This document shows positions 1-10,036 of a DNA stretch of 64,000 nucleotides, in pieces. How positions within the stretch are numbered: the first letter of the stretch is position 1; each line of letters starts with the position of its first letter. Under the pieces are notes generated by a model. That model was given only the letters and a program-made list of their open reading frames with translations. It searched no databases and was not told the origin of the DNA. This DNA comes from Anaerofustis stercorihominis (GTDB taxonomy: Bacteria > Bacillota > Clostridia > Eubacteriales > Anaerofustaceae): assembly GCA_015058295.1 (NCBI GenBank), contig SVCP01000001.1, forward strand, positions 48,663 to 112,662, read 5' to 3'. Made by a program: the position numbers and the translations under genes.

Positions 1-2
1 CA

Positions 3-881
3 GGTGGCCCGGGTCTCAACGGCGGAAGTCACAAAGTAGGATGTCTTACTATCCCTACATCTTCAGGAAACACAGAACGTCAGATTATGTTCATTCAGGA
101 CCTTCAGGCAACAATCCTCTGTTGCACACCGTCATATGCCGCATATCTCGGCGAATCAATGAAGGAAATGGGGCTTACACCTGATCAGATTCCTCTTAAG
201 GCAGGTATTTTCGGTGCTGAAGCATGGAGTGAAGAAATGCGTCAGGATATTCAGAACACACTCGGTATCAAGGCTTATGACATTTACGGCCTTACAGAGC
301 TTTCAGGCCCCGGTGTTGCATTCGAATGTTCAGAACAGACAGGTATGCACATAAACGAAGACCATTTCATCGCTGAAGTTATCGATCCTGACACAGGAGA
401 AGTTCTTCCTGAAGGATCAACAGGGGAACTGGTATTCACAGCCATCACTAAAGAAGCATTCCCGCTTCTCCGTTACAGAACAAGAGACATCTGCACACTC
501 ACACGCAAAGCATGCTCTTGCGGACGTACTCACATCAAGATGAGTAAACCTATGGGCAGAAGTGATGATATGCTTATTATCCGTGGTGTAAATGTGTTCC
601 CGTCACAGATCGAAACAGTTCTTCTCAACAACGGCTATGCTGCTAACTACCAGATCATCGTAGACAGAGTCAAGAACACAGATACTCTCGATGTTCATGT
701 AGAAATGACACCGGCAATGTTCACAGACAACCTCGGCGAAATCGACCGTATGCAGAAAGAACTCGTTGCAGACCTTCGTTCTATGCTTGGTCTTACAGCT
801 AAAGTTACTTTGGTTGCTCCGAAGTCAATCGTCCGCAGCGAAGGTAAAGCAGTACGTGTTATCGACAAACGTAAAATTTAA
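3..881 (+). CDS. paaK: Phenylacetate-CoA ligase, 3' part (cut by window start)
   Basis: An acyl/aryl-CoA synthetase of the AMP-forming adenylate family, which activates aryl acids such as phenylacetate with ATP and CoA in the cytoplasm. The reading frame is open from base 3, so the true start lies upstream. Visible motifs are the phosphate loop TSSGNTERQ (about 59-86), YGLTE (about 285) and RYRTRD (about 472-490), followed by the C-terminal lid domain. In anaerobes PaaK-like genes often sit beside an ACT-domain gene, as here (15 bp gap), and near indolepyruvate ferredoxin oxidoreductase, which would be outside the window. Family assignment is firm; the exact acid is inferred. Confidence 0.
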   Translation, partial: GGPGLNGGSHKVGCLTIPTSSGNTERQIMFIQDLQATILCCTPSYAAYLGESMKEMGLTPDQIPLKAGIFGAEAWSEEMRQDIQNTLGIKAYDIYGLTELSGPGVAFECSEQTGMHINEDHFIAEVIDPDTGEVLPEGSTGELVFTAITKEAFPLLRYRTRDICTLTRKACSCGRTHIKMSKPMGRSDDMLIIRGVNVFPSQIETVLLNNGYAANYQIIVDRVKNTDTLDVHVEMTPAMFTDNLGEIDRMQKELVADLRSMLGLTAKVTLVAPKSIVRSEGKAVRVIDKRKI

Positions 882-895
882 CAGGAGATAAAAAG

Positions 896-1330
896 ATGAG
901 TATTAAGCAAATATCTGTATTTTTGGAAAACAAACCGGGTTCCCTCTGCGCTATGACAGAAGTACTCGCAAAGCACAATGTTGACATGAGAGCTCTTTCC
1001 CTTGCTGAAACAAAGGATTTCGGCATTGCAAGAATTATCGTTGACGATATTTTTGATGCGGCAGCAGTTCTTGCAGACGAAGGTTATGTTCACTCTGTAA
1101 CACCTGTTCTCGGCGTATCTGTACCGGATGAGCCGGGAGGACTTCATAAAGTATTGAAGATCATCTCTGATGCAGGAATTAATGTAGAATATATGTACGC
1201 TTTCCTCGGCGGAAAAGAAGCTGAACATGCGTATATGATTTTCCGTGTCGAAGATGATACAAAAGCAGCTGCAGCTCTCAGAACACAAGGAATTGTGACA
1301 GTAGATCAGGAAGAAATATCGAATCTTTAA
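896..1330 (+). CDS. Tandem ACT-domain amino-acid-binding protein
   Basis: A 144-residue protein made of two ACT domains (about 1-70 and 71-144), each with the N-terminal pattern seen in small-molecule sensing ACT folds (FLENKPGSLCAMTEVL and DEPGGLHKVLKII). ACT domains bind amino acids and act as regulatory modules; this one carries no catalytic domain. An AGGAGA ribosome site lies about 7 bp upstream, and the gene follows paaK by 15 bp, so the two are co-transcribed. The likely role is to sense aromatic amino acids linked to the aryl-CoA pathway, which is inferred from context only. Confidence 0.
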   Translation: MSIKQISVFLENKPGSLCAMTEVLAKHNVDMRALSLAETKDFGIARIIVDDIFDAAAVLADEGYVHSVTPVLGVSVPDEPGGLHKVLKIISDAGINVEYMYAFLGGKEAEHAYMIFRVEDDTKAAAALRTQGIVTVDQEEISNL

Positions 1331-1345
1331 ACATTTTGTTGTAGT

Positions 1346-1376
1346 AAAGGCAGTTTATACTGCCTTTTGTTTTTTG
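1346..1376 (+). terminator. Intrinsic terminator after paaK-ACT
   Basis: The perfect 9-bp stem AAAGGCAGT/ACTGCCTTT with a 4-nt loop is followed by a T-rich run. It ends the paaK-ACT transcript. Confidence 0.
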
Positions 1377-1390
1377 TTTGTAACAGGTAT

Positions 1391-1418
1391 TTGTTTGTGT
1401 CAGTTCATATGGTATAAT
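1391..1418 (+). promoter_or_regulatory. Sigma-A promoter for the HAD gene
   Basis: TTGTTT (1391-1396), a 16-bp spacer and TATAAT (1413-1418). It lies about 60 bp upstream of the chosen start at 1477. Confidence 0.
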
Positions 1419-1476
1419 TAATATCATGCGAGCTGCATTATCTTTAAGCTCGGTTAACAGTATGGGAGAAATTATA

Positions 1477-2187
1477 ATGACTATTACTGCAGTTTTATTT
1501 GATCTTGACGGCACACTTCTTCCTATGGACCAGAAAGCCTTTACTATGGATTATCTCGGAAGATTGTCCAAATATATGGTTCCTTACGGATACGATGCCC
1601 GAGAGCTTGCGAAGGCTGTGTGGGACGGAACAGGTTTTATGATCAACAATGATGGGACAAAACGCAATGACGAAGTGTTCTGGGAAAGTTTCGAAGGCAA
1701 ATTTGATGGCAGGTATAAAGATGACATGGAAATATTCGATGAGTTCTACCGTACGGATTTTCAGAATGTTAAGCACACCTGCGGATTTGATCCGAAAGCC
1801 GCTGATACAGTCCGAAAGCTGAAAAAAGACGGATTTCGTGTGATTCTTGCTACGAATCCAATATTTCCGCCTCTGGCAACTGAGAGCCGCATAAAATGGG
1901 CAGGACTTCAGCCGGAAGACTTTGAACTGTATACCACATACGAAAATTCATATTTCTGTAAACCGAATCAGGGTTATTATAAAGAGATTCTTGATAAATG
2001 TAATCTGAAGGCCGAAGAATGTATTATGGTGGGAAATGATGTGTCCGATGATATGTCTGCGGTAAAACTCGGGATGAAAGTGTTTCTTCTTACAAAATAT
2101 CTTATCAACAGATACGACGAAGATATTTCCGTATATCCAAACGGAGATTTTGATGATCTTATGAAGTATATATATGAAAACAAATAA
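1477..2187 (+). CDS. HAD-superfamily hydrolase (subfamily IA type)
   Basis: A 236-residue haloacid dehalogenase-like phosphatase. Motif I DLDGT gives the nucleophile Asp9 and acid/base Asp11; the lysine motif is CKPNQGYY and motif IV is MVGNDVSDDM, so the Mg-dependent active site looks complete. An open frame extends upstream to 1426, but the ATG at 1477 has a GGGAG ribosome site and begins exactly at the conserved strand before motif I. It is monocistronic, between its own promoter and a terminator. The substrate is not deducible; small sugar phosphates or nucleotides are usual for the family. Confidence 0.
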   Translation: MTITAVLFDLDGTLLPMDQKAFTMDYLGRLSKYMVPYGYDARELAKAVWDGTGFMINNDGTKRNDEVFWESFEGKFDGRYKDDMEIFDEFYRTDFQNVKHTCGFDPKAADTVRKLKKDGFRVILATNPIFPPLATESRIKWAGLQPEDFELYTTYENSYFCKPNQGYYKEILDKCNLKAEECIMVGNDVSDDMSAVKLGMKVFLLTKYLINRYDEDISVYPNGDFDDLMKYIYENK

Positions 2188-2215
2188 AAAAAGGCGAACA
2201 CAGTTCGCCTTTTTA
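2187..2215. terminator. Bidirectional terminator between HAD gene and hcp
   Basis: The stem AAAAAGGCGAAC/GTTCGCCTTTTT (short loop) has an A run on one side and a T run on the other. It serves two convergent genes. Confidence 0.
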
Positions 2216-2226
2216 AGTATGCTCAA

Positions 2227-3822
2227 TTACTGAGCGAGGAGTTTTTTCATATCTTCTTCCACTGTTGAGATCGGTGCGATGTTGAATTTTTCAACGAGGA
2301 AGTTGAGTACGTTGGGGGATACGAATGCCGGAAGTGACGGTCCGAGGAGGATGTCTTTGATTCCGAGGTAGAGCAGTGTGAGAAGGATACATACTGCTTT
2401 CTGTTCGTACCAGCTGAGTACCATTGAGAGCGGAAGGTCATTTACTCCGCATCCGAATGCTTCTGCGAGAGCTACAGCGATCTTGATTGCGCCGTAAGCA
2501 TCGTTGCACTGTCCGATATCGAGGATTCTGGGGATTCCGCCGATGTTTCCGAGGTCAAGGTCGTTGAAGCGGTATTTGCCGCAAGCGAGTGTGAGAACGA
2601 TCGTGTCTTCCGGTGTAGCCTGTACGAAGTCTCTGTAGTAGCTTCTGTCTGTTCTTGAGCCGTCGCATCCGCCTACAAGGAAGAAGTGTTTAACTGCGCC
2701 TGCTTTAACTGCATTGATAACTGTATCAGCGATTCCGAGTACTGCAGAATGTGAGAAGCCTGTCATCACTTTGTTTCCACCATTCATACCTGTGAAGTTC
2801 TGATCTTCAGCATATCCGCCAAGTTCGAGAGCTTTTTGAATAACCGGTGTGAAGTCTTTGTCATCTCCGATGTGTGTTACATCAGGGAATGATACGATAG
2901 ATGTTGTGAATACTCTGTCTTTGTAGCTTGCTCTCGGTGGCATGAGGCAGTTTGTTGTCCAGAGAATCGGTGCCGGAAGGTTTTCAAATTCCTTCTGCTG
3001 ATTCTGCCATGCTGTACCGAAGTTGCCTTTGAGATGCGGGTATTTTTTGAGTTCCGGATATGCGTGTGCCGGAAGCATTTCACCGTGTGTATAGATATTG
3101 ATGCCTTTTCCTTCTGTCTGTTCGAGAAGTTTTTTGAGGTCATAGAGGTCGTGTCCTGTGATTACGATGAACGGACCTTTTTCAACTGTGAGGGATACTT
3201 CTGTCGGTACGGGATTGCCGTATGTTTCTGTATTAGCTTTGTCGAGAAGTTCCATACATTTGAGGTTTACTTCACCTACTTCGAGAACGATGGGAAGAAG
3301 CTCATCCATACCCCAGTCTTCGCCTACTGCGAAGAGAGCTTTATAAATGAAGTTGTTTACATCTTTGTCGTTGTAACCGAGAACAGCTGCGTGGTAAGCG
3401 TATGCAGCAACACCTCTTACGCCGAAGAGAATGAGTGATTTGAGTGAGCGGATATCTTCATCTGCATTCCAGAGAAGATTCATATCATAATCTTCGCCTT
3501 TACCGCAGGGTTCTGTGCATACATTGCATGATTCTGCGATTTTTTTCTTTGCATCATATACTTTTTCTGTAAGAGCAACGATTTCTTCATCGTTGAAGTT
3601 TACGTTTGTAAGTGTTGCAAAGAGTGCTTCCATTACGAGTTTATCAAGTTCAAGTGATTTTTCAAGTGTGTCTGTAGCTCTTGCAAGGCCGATGAGTGCA
3701 CCTGTGAGTTTATCCTGTAAATTTGCAGTTTCCGCTGTTTTTCCGCATACACCTGCATTTCCGTCGCATCCTACGCAACCTTTTGTCTGTTCACACTGAA
3801 AGCAAAACATTTTCTTTTCCAT
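2227..3822 (-). CDS. hcp: Hydroxylamine reductase / hybrid-cluster protein
   Basis: Hybrid-cluster protein, known to reduce hydroxylamine and NO and so act in nitrosative stress defence in the anaerobic cytoplasm. The N-terminal cysteines C7, C10, C19 and C26 form the [4Fe-4S] site. Conserved C-terminal hybrid-cluster segments are visible (for example GGCDGSRTDRSYY and LACGKYRFN). At 531 residues it matches the ~550-residue family. It lies 53 bp downstream of a ferredoxin-like gene on the same strand, with a Crp/Fnr regulator divergent beyond, the layout typical of HcpR-type regulation in clostridia. That regulatory link is inferred. Confident call. Confidence 0.
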   Translation of the reverse strand: MEKKMFCFQCEQTKGCVGCDGNAGVCGKTAETANLQDKLTGALIGLARATDTLEKSLELDKLVMEALFATLTNVNFNDEEIVALTEKVYDAKKKIAESCNVCTEPCGKGEDYDMNLLWNADEDIRSLKSLILFGVRGVAAYAYHAAVLGYNDKDVNNFIYKALFAVGEDWGMDELLPIVLEVGEVNLKCMELLDKANTETYGNPVPTEVSLTVEKGPFIVITGHDLYDLKKLLEQTEGKGINIYTHGEMLPAHAYPELKKYPHLKGNFGTAWQNQQKEFENLPAPILWTTNCLMPPRASYKDRVFTTSIVSFPDVTHIGDDKDFTPVIQKALELGGYAEDQNFTGMNGGNKVMTGFSHSAVLGIADTVINAVKAGAVKHFFLVGGCDGSRTDRSYYRDFVQATPEDTIVLTLACGKYRFNDLDLGNIGGIPRILDIGQCNDAYGAIKIAVALAEAFGCGVNDLPLSMVLSWYEQKAVCILLTLLYLGIKDILLGPSLPAFVSPNVLNFLVEKFNIAPISTVEEDMKKLLAQ

Positions 3823-3875
3823 ATTGAGTCTCCTGTTCTTATATTTATTCGCTTTTAAATTTTTTATTGTTATTT

Positions 3876-4535
3876 TTAATAGTTTACGTCGTTGATTATT
3901 GCTCCCGAGGAGGAGATTGTCACTACTCTGAGGGGAAGTTCTTTTCCGGCGTTGTCAAGCGCCTTCTTTACTGTGTTTTCCATGCCTCCGCAACAGGGAA
4001 CCTGCATTCTTGTTACGGTGACTGAAGTGATATTGTTTGCTCTGAAGATATTCGTGAGCTTTTCTGTATAATCCGTATCATCAAGCTTTGTGCACCCGAT
4101 GAGCGTTACCTTATCCTTCATGAAATCATTGTGAAAGTTGCCGTATGCGAACGCTGTGCAGTCTGCAGCGATGAGAAGTTCACTGTCTTTAAGAAAATAA
4201 GCTTCCTCAGAGACGAGCTTTATCTGAACCGGGAAGTTTGTCAGCTTTGACGTTACTTTTACGTTTTCTTCCGTTTCCGATTTCTTTGTATGAGCTTTTT
4301 TCTTCATATTTTCTTTTACGGCCTCTTCGTCGTAAGCGAGGGCTTCTCTTTCCTCGAAGGATATTGCATCCATCGGGCAGGCCGGTAGGCAATCGCCAAG
4401 ACCATCGCAGTAGTCGTCTCTGAGTAGTACTGCCTTACCTTCTTCGAGACCGATTGCTCCTTCGTGGCAGGCATCCACACACAACCCGCAACCATTGCAT
4501 TTGTTTTTATCTATTGTAATGATTTTTCTTATCAT
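3876..4535 (-). CDS. 4Fe-4S protein partner of Hcp
   Basis: A 219-residue protein with an N-terminal ferredoxin domain. The first cluster motif CNGCGLCVDAC (C13, C16, C19, C23) is complete. The second, CDGLGDCLPAC, lacks the second usual cysteine (Leu instead), so the second cluster has at most three cysteine ligands from this motif. A linker rich in Lys and Glu leads to a C-terminal domain with conserved cysteines (ADCTAFAYG, LIGCTKLDD, VPCCGGME). It is the first gene of the hcp operon and is the likely electron donor or sensor for Hcp. The function is inferred from linkage. Confidence 0.
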   Translation of the reverse strand: MIRKIITIDKNKCNGCGLCVDACHEGAIGLEEGKAVLLRDDYCDGLGDCLPACPMDAISFEEREALAYDEEAVKENMKKKAHTKKSETEENVKVTSKLTNFPVQIKLVSEEAYFLKDSELLIAADCTAFAYGNFHNDFMKDKVTLIGCTKLDDTDYTEKLTNIFRANNITSVTVTRMQVPCCGGMENTVKKALDNAGKELPLRVVTISSSGAIINDVNY

Positions 4536-4586
4536 TTTATTTACCTCCGTTTTTATTTTGAGGTTTCTTTTCTTTTGTGATTAGAG

Positions 4587-4627
4587 TATAATATATTACA
4601 GGCTGTAAGTCTGTTGGAAATCCAACA
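4587..4627 (+). promoter_or_regulatory. Divergent promoter with palindromic operator
   Basis: TATAAT at 4587-4592 (weak TTTCTT -35 at 4565) is followed by the perfect inverted repeat TGTTGGA-AA-TCCAACA at 4612-4627, 13 bp upstream of the Crp/Fnr ATG. The repeat lies downstream of the plus-strand start point and in the upstream region of the minus-strand hcp operon. Symmetry and position suggest an operator for the Crp/Fnr protein; the sequence differs from the classical TTGAT-N4-ATCAA Fnr box. Confidence 0.
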
Positions 4628-4639
4628 AAGGAGAGTTTT

Positions 4640-5302
4640 ATGAAAAAATATTTCGAAGTTTTGACAAAATGTCCGTTGTTTGAAGGCATAGATACAAATA
4701 TCCTCGGAGATGTGCTTGATTGTCTCGGTGTAGAAGTCAGAGCTGTGGAAAAAAATCAGGTGATACTTGAAGAAGGTGAGCCGGCAAATGATGTGGGGAT
4801 TGTGCTTTCGGGAGCAGTACATATGATTCGTGATGACATAAACGGTAACAGAAGCATTATCATGCATATTGAACCGTCAGAGCTTTTTGCAGAGACTTTT
4901 GCATGTGCCGGTGTTGAAGTGATGCCCTGTAGTATGATAGCTGCAACAAAAGGAGAGGTTATGTTTATCAACTGTAAACGGATCCTCACAGTCTGCAACA
5001 ATGCATGTGAGTTTCACAGCAGACTCATACAGAATCTTCTCAGGATAGTTGCGTCAAAGAATATGTCCTTCGATAAAAAAATAGATGTTACATCGCAGAG
5101 AAGTACAAAAGACAAGCTTATGACATACCTTCTTCATGAAGCGAAGAAAGCAGGAAGTGATGAGTTTACAATATCATATGACAGGCAGACTCTCGCGGAT
5201 TATCTCGGTGTTGAGAGAAGCGCAATGAGTGCTGAACTGAGCAAGCTTAAAAGTGAGGGGCTTATAGATTACAATAAAAACTGGTTCAAAATGCTTGTCT
5301 GA
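4640..5302 (+). CDS. Crp/Fnr-family transcription regulator, likely of hcp
   Basis: A 220-residue regulator with an N-terminal cyclic-nucleotide-like beta-barrel (about 1-120), a dimer helix, and a C-terminal winged helix-turn-helix (about 150-220, with RQTLADYLGVERSAMSAELSKL as recognition region). It lacks the N-terminal cysteine cluster of oxygen-sensing Fnr. Transcribed divergently from the ferredoxin-hcp operon, it resembles HcpR-type regulators that sense nitrosative stress through a heme, but the ligand cannot be read from sequence. It probably controls both directions from the shared intergenic palindrome. Confidence 0.
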   Translation: MKKYFEVLTKCPLFEGIDTNILGDVLDCLGVEVRAVEKNQVILEEGEPANDVGIVLSGAVHMIRDDINGNRSIIMHIEPSELFAETFACAGVEVMPCSMIAATKGEVMFINCKRILTVCNNACEFHSRLIQNLLRIVASKNMSFDKKIDVTSQRSTKDKLMTYLLHEAKKAGSDEFTISYDRQTLADYLGVERSAMSAELSKLKSEGLIDYNKNWFKMLV

Positions 5303-5738
5303 ATCGTCATATACAGGATTGTTTTTGTTGCGTCGTCGGTCACTTACGGGAGAGTAAGCTCCCTCCGCCGCATCAAAATCCGCACCCGTCTATGAGCAAT
5401 TCATACTGCGCATTAACGTTATTATAATTAGTTTAAGTGAGCCGCTGGAAAGCGGCTCTTTGTTATTTCATCTGTAATGCTTGTCTGAATCCTTTTATTT
5501 TGGGGTGGTGGTATTTTTATACCATCACTTGTTTATTTGTGCAATAAACAAAACTATCTGTTCCCACCTACCGCCTTTTGCGACATGCAGTGTCGCGACA
5601 AGAGGGTGGGTGGGGCTGTGGAGATAAGAAAACTTTTGGAAAATACGAAATGTATGCAAATGGTATCGCAATATCCCGTACAGCCGCTGTAATCATTACT
5701 GAAACGGCAATCTGTACCGGCACACTATGCGAAAACAT
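5303..5738. other. Non-coding region with a cluster of hairpins
   Basis: No convincing gene is present between the Crp/Fnr gene and the groEL terminator. Besides the terminator at 5439-5461 there are three hairpins in a row: GGTGGTGGTAT pairing with ATACCATCAC (5506-5529), the perfect 9-bp stem TTGTTTATT/AATAAACAA (5529-5551), and a long one in which CCCACC (about 5563) pairs with GGTGGG (about 5605) around an inner GCGACA/TGTCGC stem. An earlier GGGAG/CTCCC stem-loop lies near 5350. It could be the end of a mobile element or a structured RNA; I see no promoter. Confidence 0.
5439..5461 (+). terminator. Terminator of the Crp/Fnr gene
   Basis: The stem GAGCCGCT/AGCGGCTC with loop GGAA is followed by TTTG. 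Confidence 0.
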
Positions 5739-5764
5739 AAAAAAAGAGCACCTGTTAGGTGCCC
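5739..5764 (-). terminator. Terminator of groESL
   Basis: On the minus strand the stem GGCACCT/AGGTGCT is followed by seven T residues (A run at 5739-5746 on the plus strand). Confidence 0.
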
Positions 5765-5781
5765 TTTGTGGATATTTCAGA

Positions 5782-7416
<1,635 letters not shown>

Positions 7417-7425
7417 TTATGTTAA

Positions 7426-7713
7426 TTATTTAATGATAGCGAGAATATCAGCTTCTCTTACGATGAGATAGCTTTCTCCGCCTGCTGTAATTTCTTTTCC
7501 TGCGAAATCAGCGTAGATTACTGTGTCGCCGACTTTTACTGTCATGGGGATAAGTGTGCCGTTTGCGCTTACTGCACCGGGACCTACAGCAACTACTGTT
7601 GCTTCCGGAGATTTTTCCTGTGATGTTTCCGGCATGAAAAGTCCGCTCTGTGTTTTTGTTTCCGTAAGCTTTGTTTTAAGCACTACTCTGTCTGCTAATG
7701 GCTGTAAATTCAT
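7426..7713 (-). CDS. groS: Co-chaperonin GroES
   Basis: A 95-residue lid subunit of the GroEL chamber. Conserved features are the N-terminal LADRVVLK strand, the mobile loop around residues 18-30 (TKTQSGLFMP), and the VGDTVIYADFAG segment. A longer open frame starts at 7734, but the ATG at 7713 has AGGAGG seven bases upstream and matches the family N-terminus (MNLQPLADR). It is the first gene of the groESL operon. Confidence 0.
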   Translation of the reverse strand: MNLQPLADRVVLKTKLTETKTQSGLFMPETSQEKSPEATVVAVGPGAVSANGTLIPMTVKVGDTVIYADFAGKEITAGGESYLIVREADILAIIK

Positions 7714-7765
7714 ATTTAGCCTCCTGTGTGTCATTAATATTTATTATATGATATTTTTCTCGTTT

Positions 7766-7792
7766 TTAGCACTCGTCTCTTTTGAGTGCTAA
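7766..7792 (-). promoter_or_regulatory. CIRCE operator (HrcA site) of groESL
   Basis: A perfect match to the CIRCE consensus: TTAGCACTC-N9-GAGTGCTAA. It lies just downstream of the groES -10 box, where binding of the heat-shock repressor HrcA blocks transcription. hrcA itself is not in the window. Confidence 0.
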
Positions 7793-7796
7793 TAGT

Positions 7797-7824
7797 ATTG
7801 TAGCATATTTTCACATTTTGTCAA
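7797..7824 (-). promoter_or_regulatory. Sigma-A promoter of groESL
   Basis: Minus strand: TTGACA (7824-7819), 16-bp spacer, TACAAT (7802-7797). The CIRCE element begins 4 bp further down, overlapping the expected start point. Confidence 0.
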
Positions 7825-8055
7825 GCAATAGCGGTGTATTTAATCAAAATTTAATCAAATTGTCAAATTTATAATAAATCTTAATCGTAAAAGTGGCTTA
7901 TAAATTGTCAGAAATATTAGAAAATAATTAATTGATGATAAAATTGTGAAAATTTATCATTCCGGTGTTTGAAATCATATATTATTGTGGTAAAATAATT
8001 ACATTGTGTTTCAGTCAATAAATTACTTATTTTATACAGGAGAAATAAAAATAAA

Positions 8056-8586
8056 ATGATGCGTGCAACAACGATCCTTGCCGTAAAGAAAGACGGCAAA
8101 ATAGCTATCGGTGGTGACGGGCAGGTAACTCTCGGAGAAGCCACTGTTATGAAGCACTCAGCGCAGAAAGTAAAAACCCTCTACGGCGGTAAAGTAGCCG
8201 TTGGTTTTGCCGGAAGTGTTGCAGATGCTTTTTCACTGAGTGAACAGTTTGAAGGTAAACTCGAGCAATACGGGGGAAATCTTCAGAGAAGTGCCATAGA
8301 ACTGGCTAAACAGTGGAGAGGCGACAGTATAATGCGCAAACTTGATGCAATGCTTATTGCCTGCGACAGCGAAAGTATACTTATCATATCCGGTACAGGC
8401 GAGGTTATTGAGCCTGATGATGGTGTAGCATCCGTGGGATCCGGATCAATGTATGCCATGGCTGCAGCAAGAGCACTTTCACGCCATACGGATATGTCTG
8501 CGGAAGAGATTGTTAAAAATTCCATGAAGATCGCTTCCGAGATCTGCGTTTATACAAATGACAACATCAAAGTCATTACATTATAG
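8056..8586 (+). CDS. hslV: ATP-dependent protease peptidase subunit HslV (ClpQ)
   Basis: The threonine peptidase of the HslUV protease. The conserved N-terminus ATTILAV places the catalytic Thr at residue 5, after a four-residue MMRA leader that must be removed. GGDGQVTLG and [10 protein letters not shown] follow as in the family; at 176 residues the length is normal. Two ATG codons (8056 and 8059) are possible; the ribosome site AGGAGA at 8038 is a little distant from both. It is the first gene of the hslV-hslU-codY operon, the same order as in Bacillus subtilis (there clpQ-clpY-codY). Confidence 0.
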   Translation: MMRATTILAVKKDGKIAIGGDGQVTLGEATVMKHSAQKVKTLYGGKVAVGFAGSVADAFSLSEQFEGKLEQYGGNLQRSAIELAKQWRGDSIMRKLDAMLIACDSESILIISGTGEVIEPDDGVASVGSGSMYAMAAARALSRHTDMSAEEIVKNSMKIASEICVYTNDNIKVITL

Positions 8587-8594
8587 GAGGCAGC

Positions 8595-10010
8595 ATGATA
8601 GATCTTATTCCTTCAAAAATAGTCAAAGAGCTTGATAAGTATATTATCGGTCAGACGGAAGCCAAAAAGAGTGTGGCTATTGCCCTGCGTAACCGCTACC
8701 GCAGAAAACAGCTTTCGGAAGAAATGCGTGATGAGATTACGCCGAAGAACATTATCATGATGGGTCCTACCGGTGTCGGTAAAACAGAAATCGCAAGAAG
8801 ACTTGCGAAACTCGTTGATGCTCCGTTTGTAAAAGTCGAAGCTACGAAATTTACGGAAGTAGGCTATGTCGGCAGAGATGTTGAATCAATGATCAGGGAT
8901 CTTGTCATCACTTCTATAAGAATGGTAAGACAGAGAGAAGTAGACAAGGTCAGCGAAAAAGCAAAAGAGCTTGTTGATGAAAGACTTCTTGATGCCATTG
9001 CTCCTCTCAAAAAGAAAGAAGAACGCAGAGAACGTTCACCTTACGAAATGATGTTTGGTTCAGTGAATGGCAAGCCTGTTCAGGATGAGCCTATGAGCAG
9101 TGAAAAGTATGAAGAACTCTCATCAAGAAGAGACAAACTTCGCGAAGAGCTCCTTGCAGGTCATCTTGAAGATTATATGATAGAGATCCTCGTTGACGAA
9201 AATCAGTCTATACCTATCGGCTCAATCGGCAACGGCGGAGATGCTGATGAAATAAATATGAATATCGGAGGAATGCTCGGAGGACTTTTCCCTGCGAAAA
9301 AGAAAAAGAGAAGAACGACAGTCTCTCATGCCAGACAGATATTCATGAACGAGGAAAGTTCACGTCTCATCGATGAAGATGCAATCGTTGAAGAAGGACT
9401 TCGCCTTGCTGAAAACGAAGGAATAATATTCCTCGATGAAATAGACAAGATCGCTTCAAGTTCATATAAAGGCTCAGGACCGGAAGTCAGCAGGGAAGGT
9501 GTTCAGAGAGATATTCTCCCAATCGTGGAAGGATGTACGGTAAACACAAAATACGGTTCTGTAAAGACAGATTATATTCTGTTTATCGGTGCAGGTGCAT
9601 TCCATACTGCAAAAGTATCCGATCTTATTCCGGAACTTCAGGGACGTTTCCCAATAAAGGTCCAGCTTAACAACCTTACGGAAGAAGATTTCAGAAATAT
9701 CCTCACACAGCCGCAGAATGCCATTATCAAACAGTATACGGAACTTATCAGAACAGAAGGTGTAGAGCTTATATTTGAGGAAGAAGCACTTAACTATCTC
9801 GCGAAAATGGCATATCTTGAAAATGAAACGAAGGAAAACATCGGCGCAAGACGTCTGTTTACTGTAATTGAGAAACTTCTCGAGGAAATTTCCTTCTATG
9901 CTCCGGAATATGACTGCGAAGAATTTGTTATTACGAAAGAATATGTACAGAGCAGATTCAAGGCTGAAGAGGAAGAATTTATTAACGATACAGGCAAATA
10001 TATTTTATAA
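8595..10010 (+). CDS. hslU: HslU (ClpY) AAA+ ATPase subunit
   Basis: The unfoldase of the HslUV protease, which forms a hexamer, unfolds substrates with ATP and feeds them to HslV. The Walker A motif GPTGVGKT lies near residue 57 and Walker B LDEIDKIA near residue 280; between them is the charged I-domain (about 110-240). The C-terminus ends in the short hydrophobic tail that docks in HslV (GKYIL). At 471 residues it is of family length. It starts 8 bp after hslV with AGGAGG as ribosome site, so translation is coupled. Confidence 0.
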   Translation: MIDLIPSKIVKELDKYIIGQTEAKKSVAIALRNRYRRKQLSEEMRDEITPKNIIMMGPTGVGKTEIARRLAKLVDAPFVKVEATKFTEVGYVGRDVESMIRDLVITSIRMVRQREVDKVSEKAKELVDERLLDAIAPLKKKEERRERSPYEMMFGSVNGKPVQDEPMSSEKYEELSSRRDKLREELLAGHLEDYMIEILVDENQSIPIGSIGNGGDADEINMNIGGMLGGLFPAKKKKRRTTVSHARQIFMNEESSRLIDEDAIVEEGLRLAENEGIIFLDEIDKIASSSYKGSGPEVSREGVQRDILPIVEGCTVNTKYGSVKTDYILFIGAGAFHTAKVSDLIPELQGRFPIKVQLNNLTEEDFRNILTQPQNAIIKQYTELIRTEGVELIFEEEALNYLAKMAYLENETKENIGARRLFTVIEKLLEEISFYAPEYDCEEFVITKEYVQSRFKAEEEEFINDTGKYIL

Positions 10011-10036
10011 TTTTGTGAATTAAAAGGAGTCTCTAA

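Noticed and set aside
878..1288. 136-codon open frame opposite the ACT gene
   Set aside because: Antisense to a clearly conserved gene; cysteine-rich low-quality composition typical of a shadow frame.
3034..3438. 134-codon open frame opposite hcp
   Set aside because: Antisense shadow of the conserved hcp codons.
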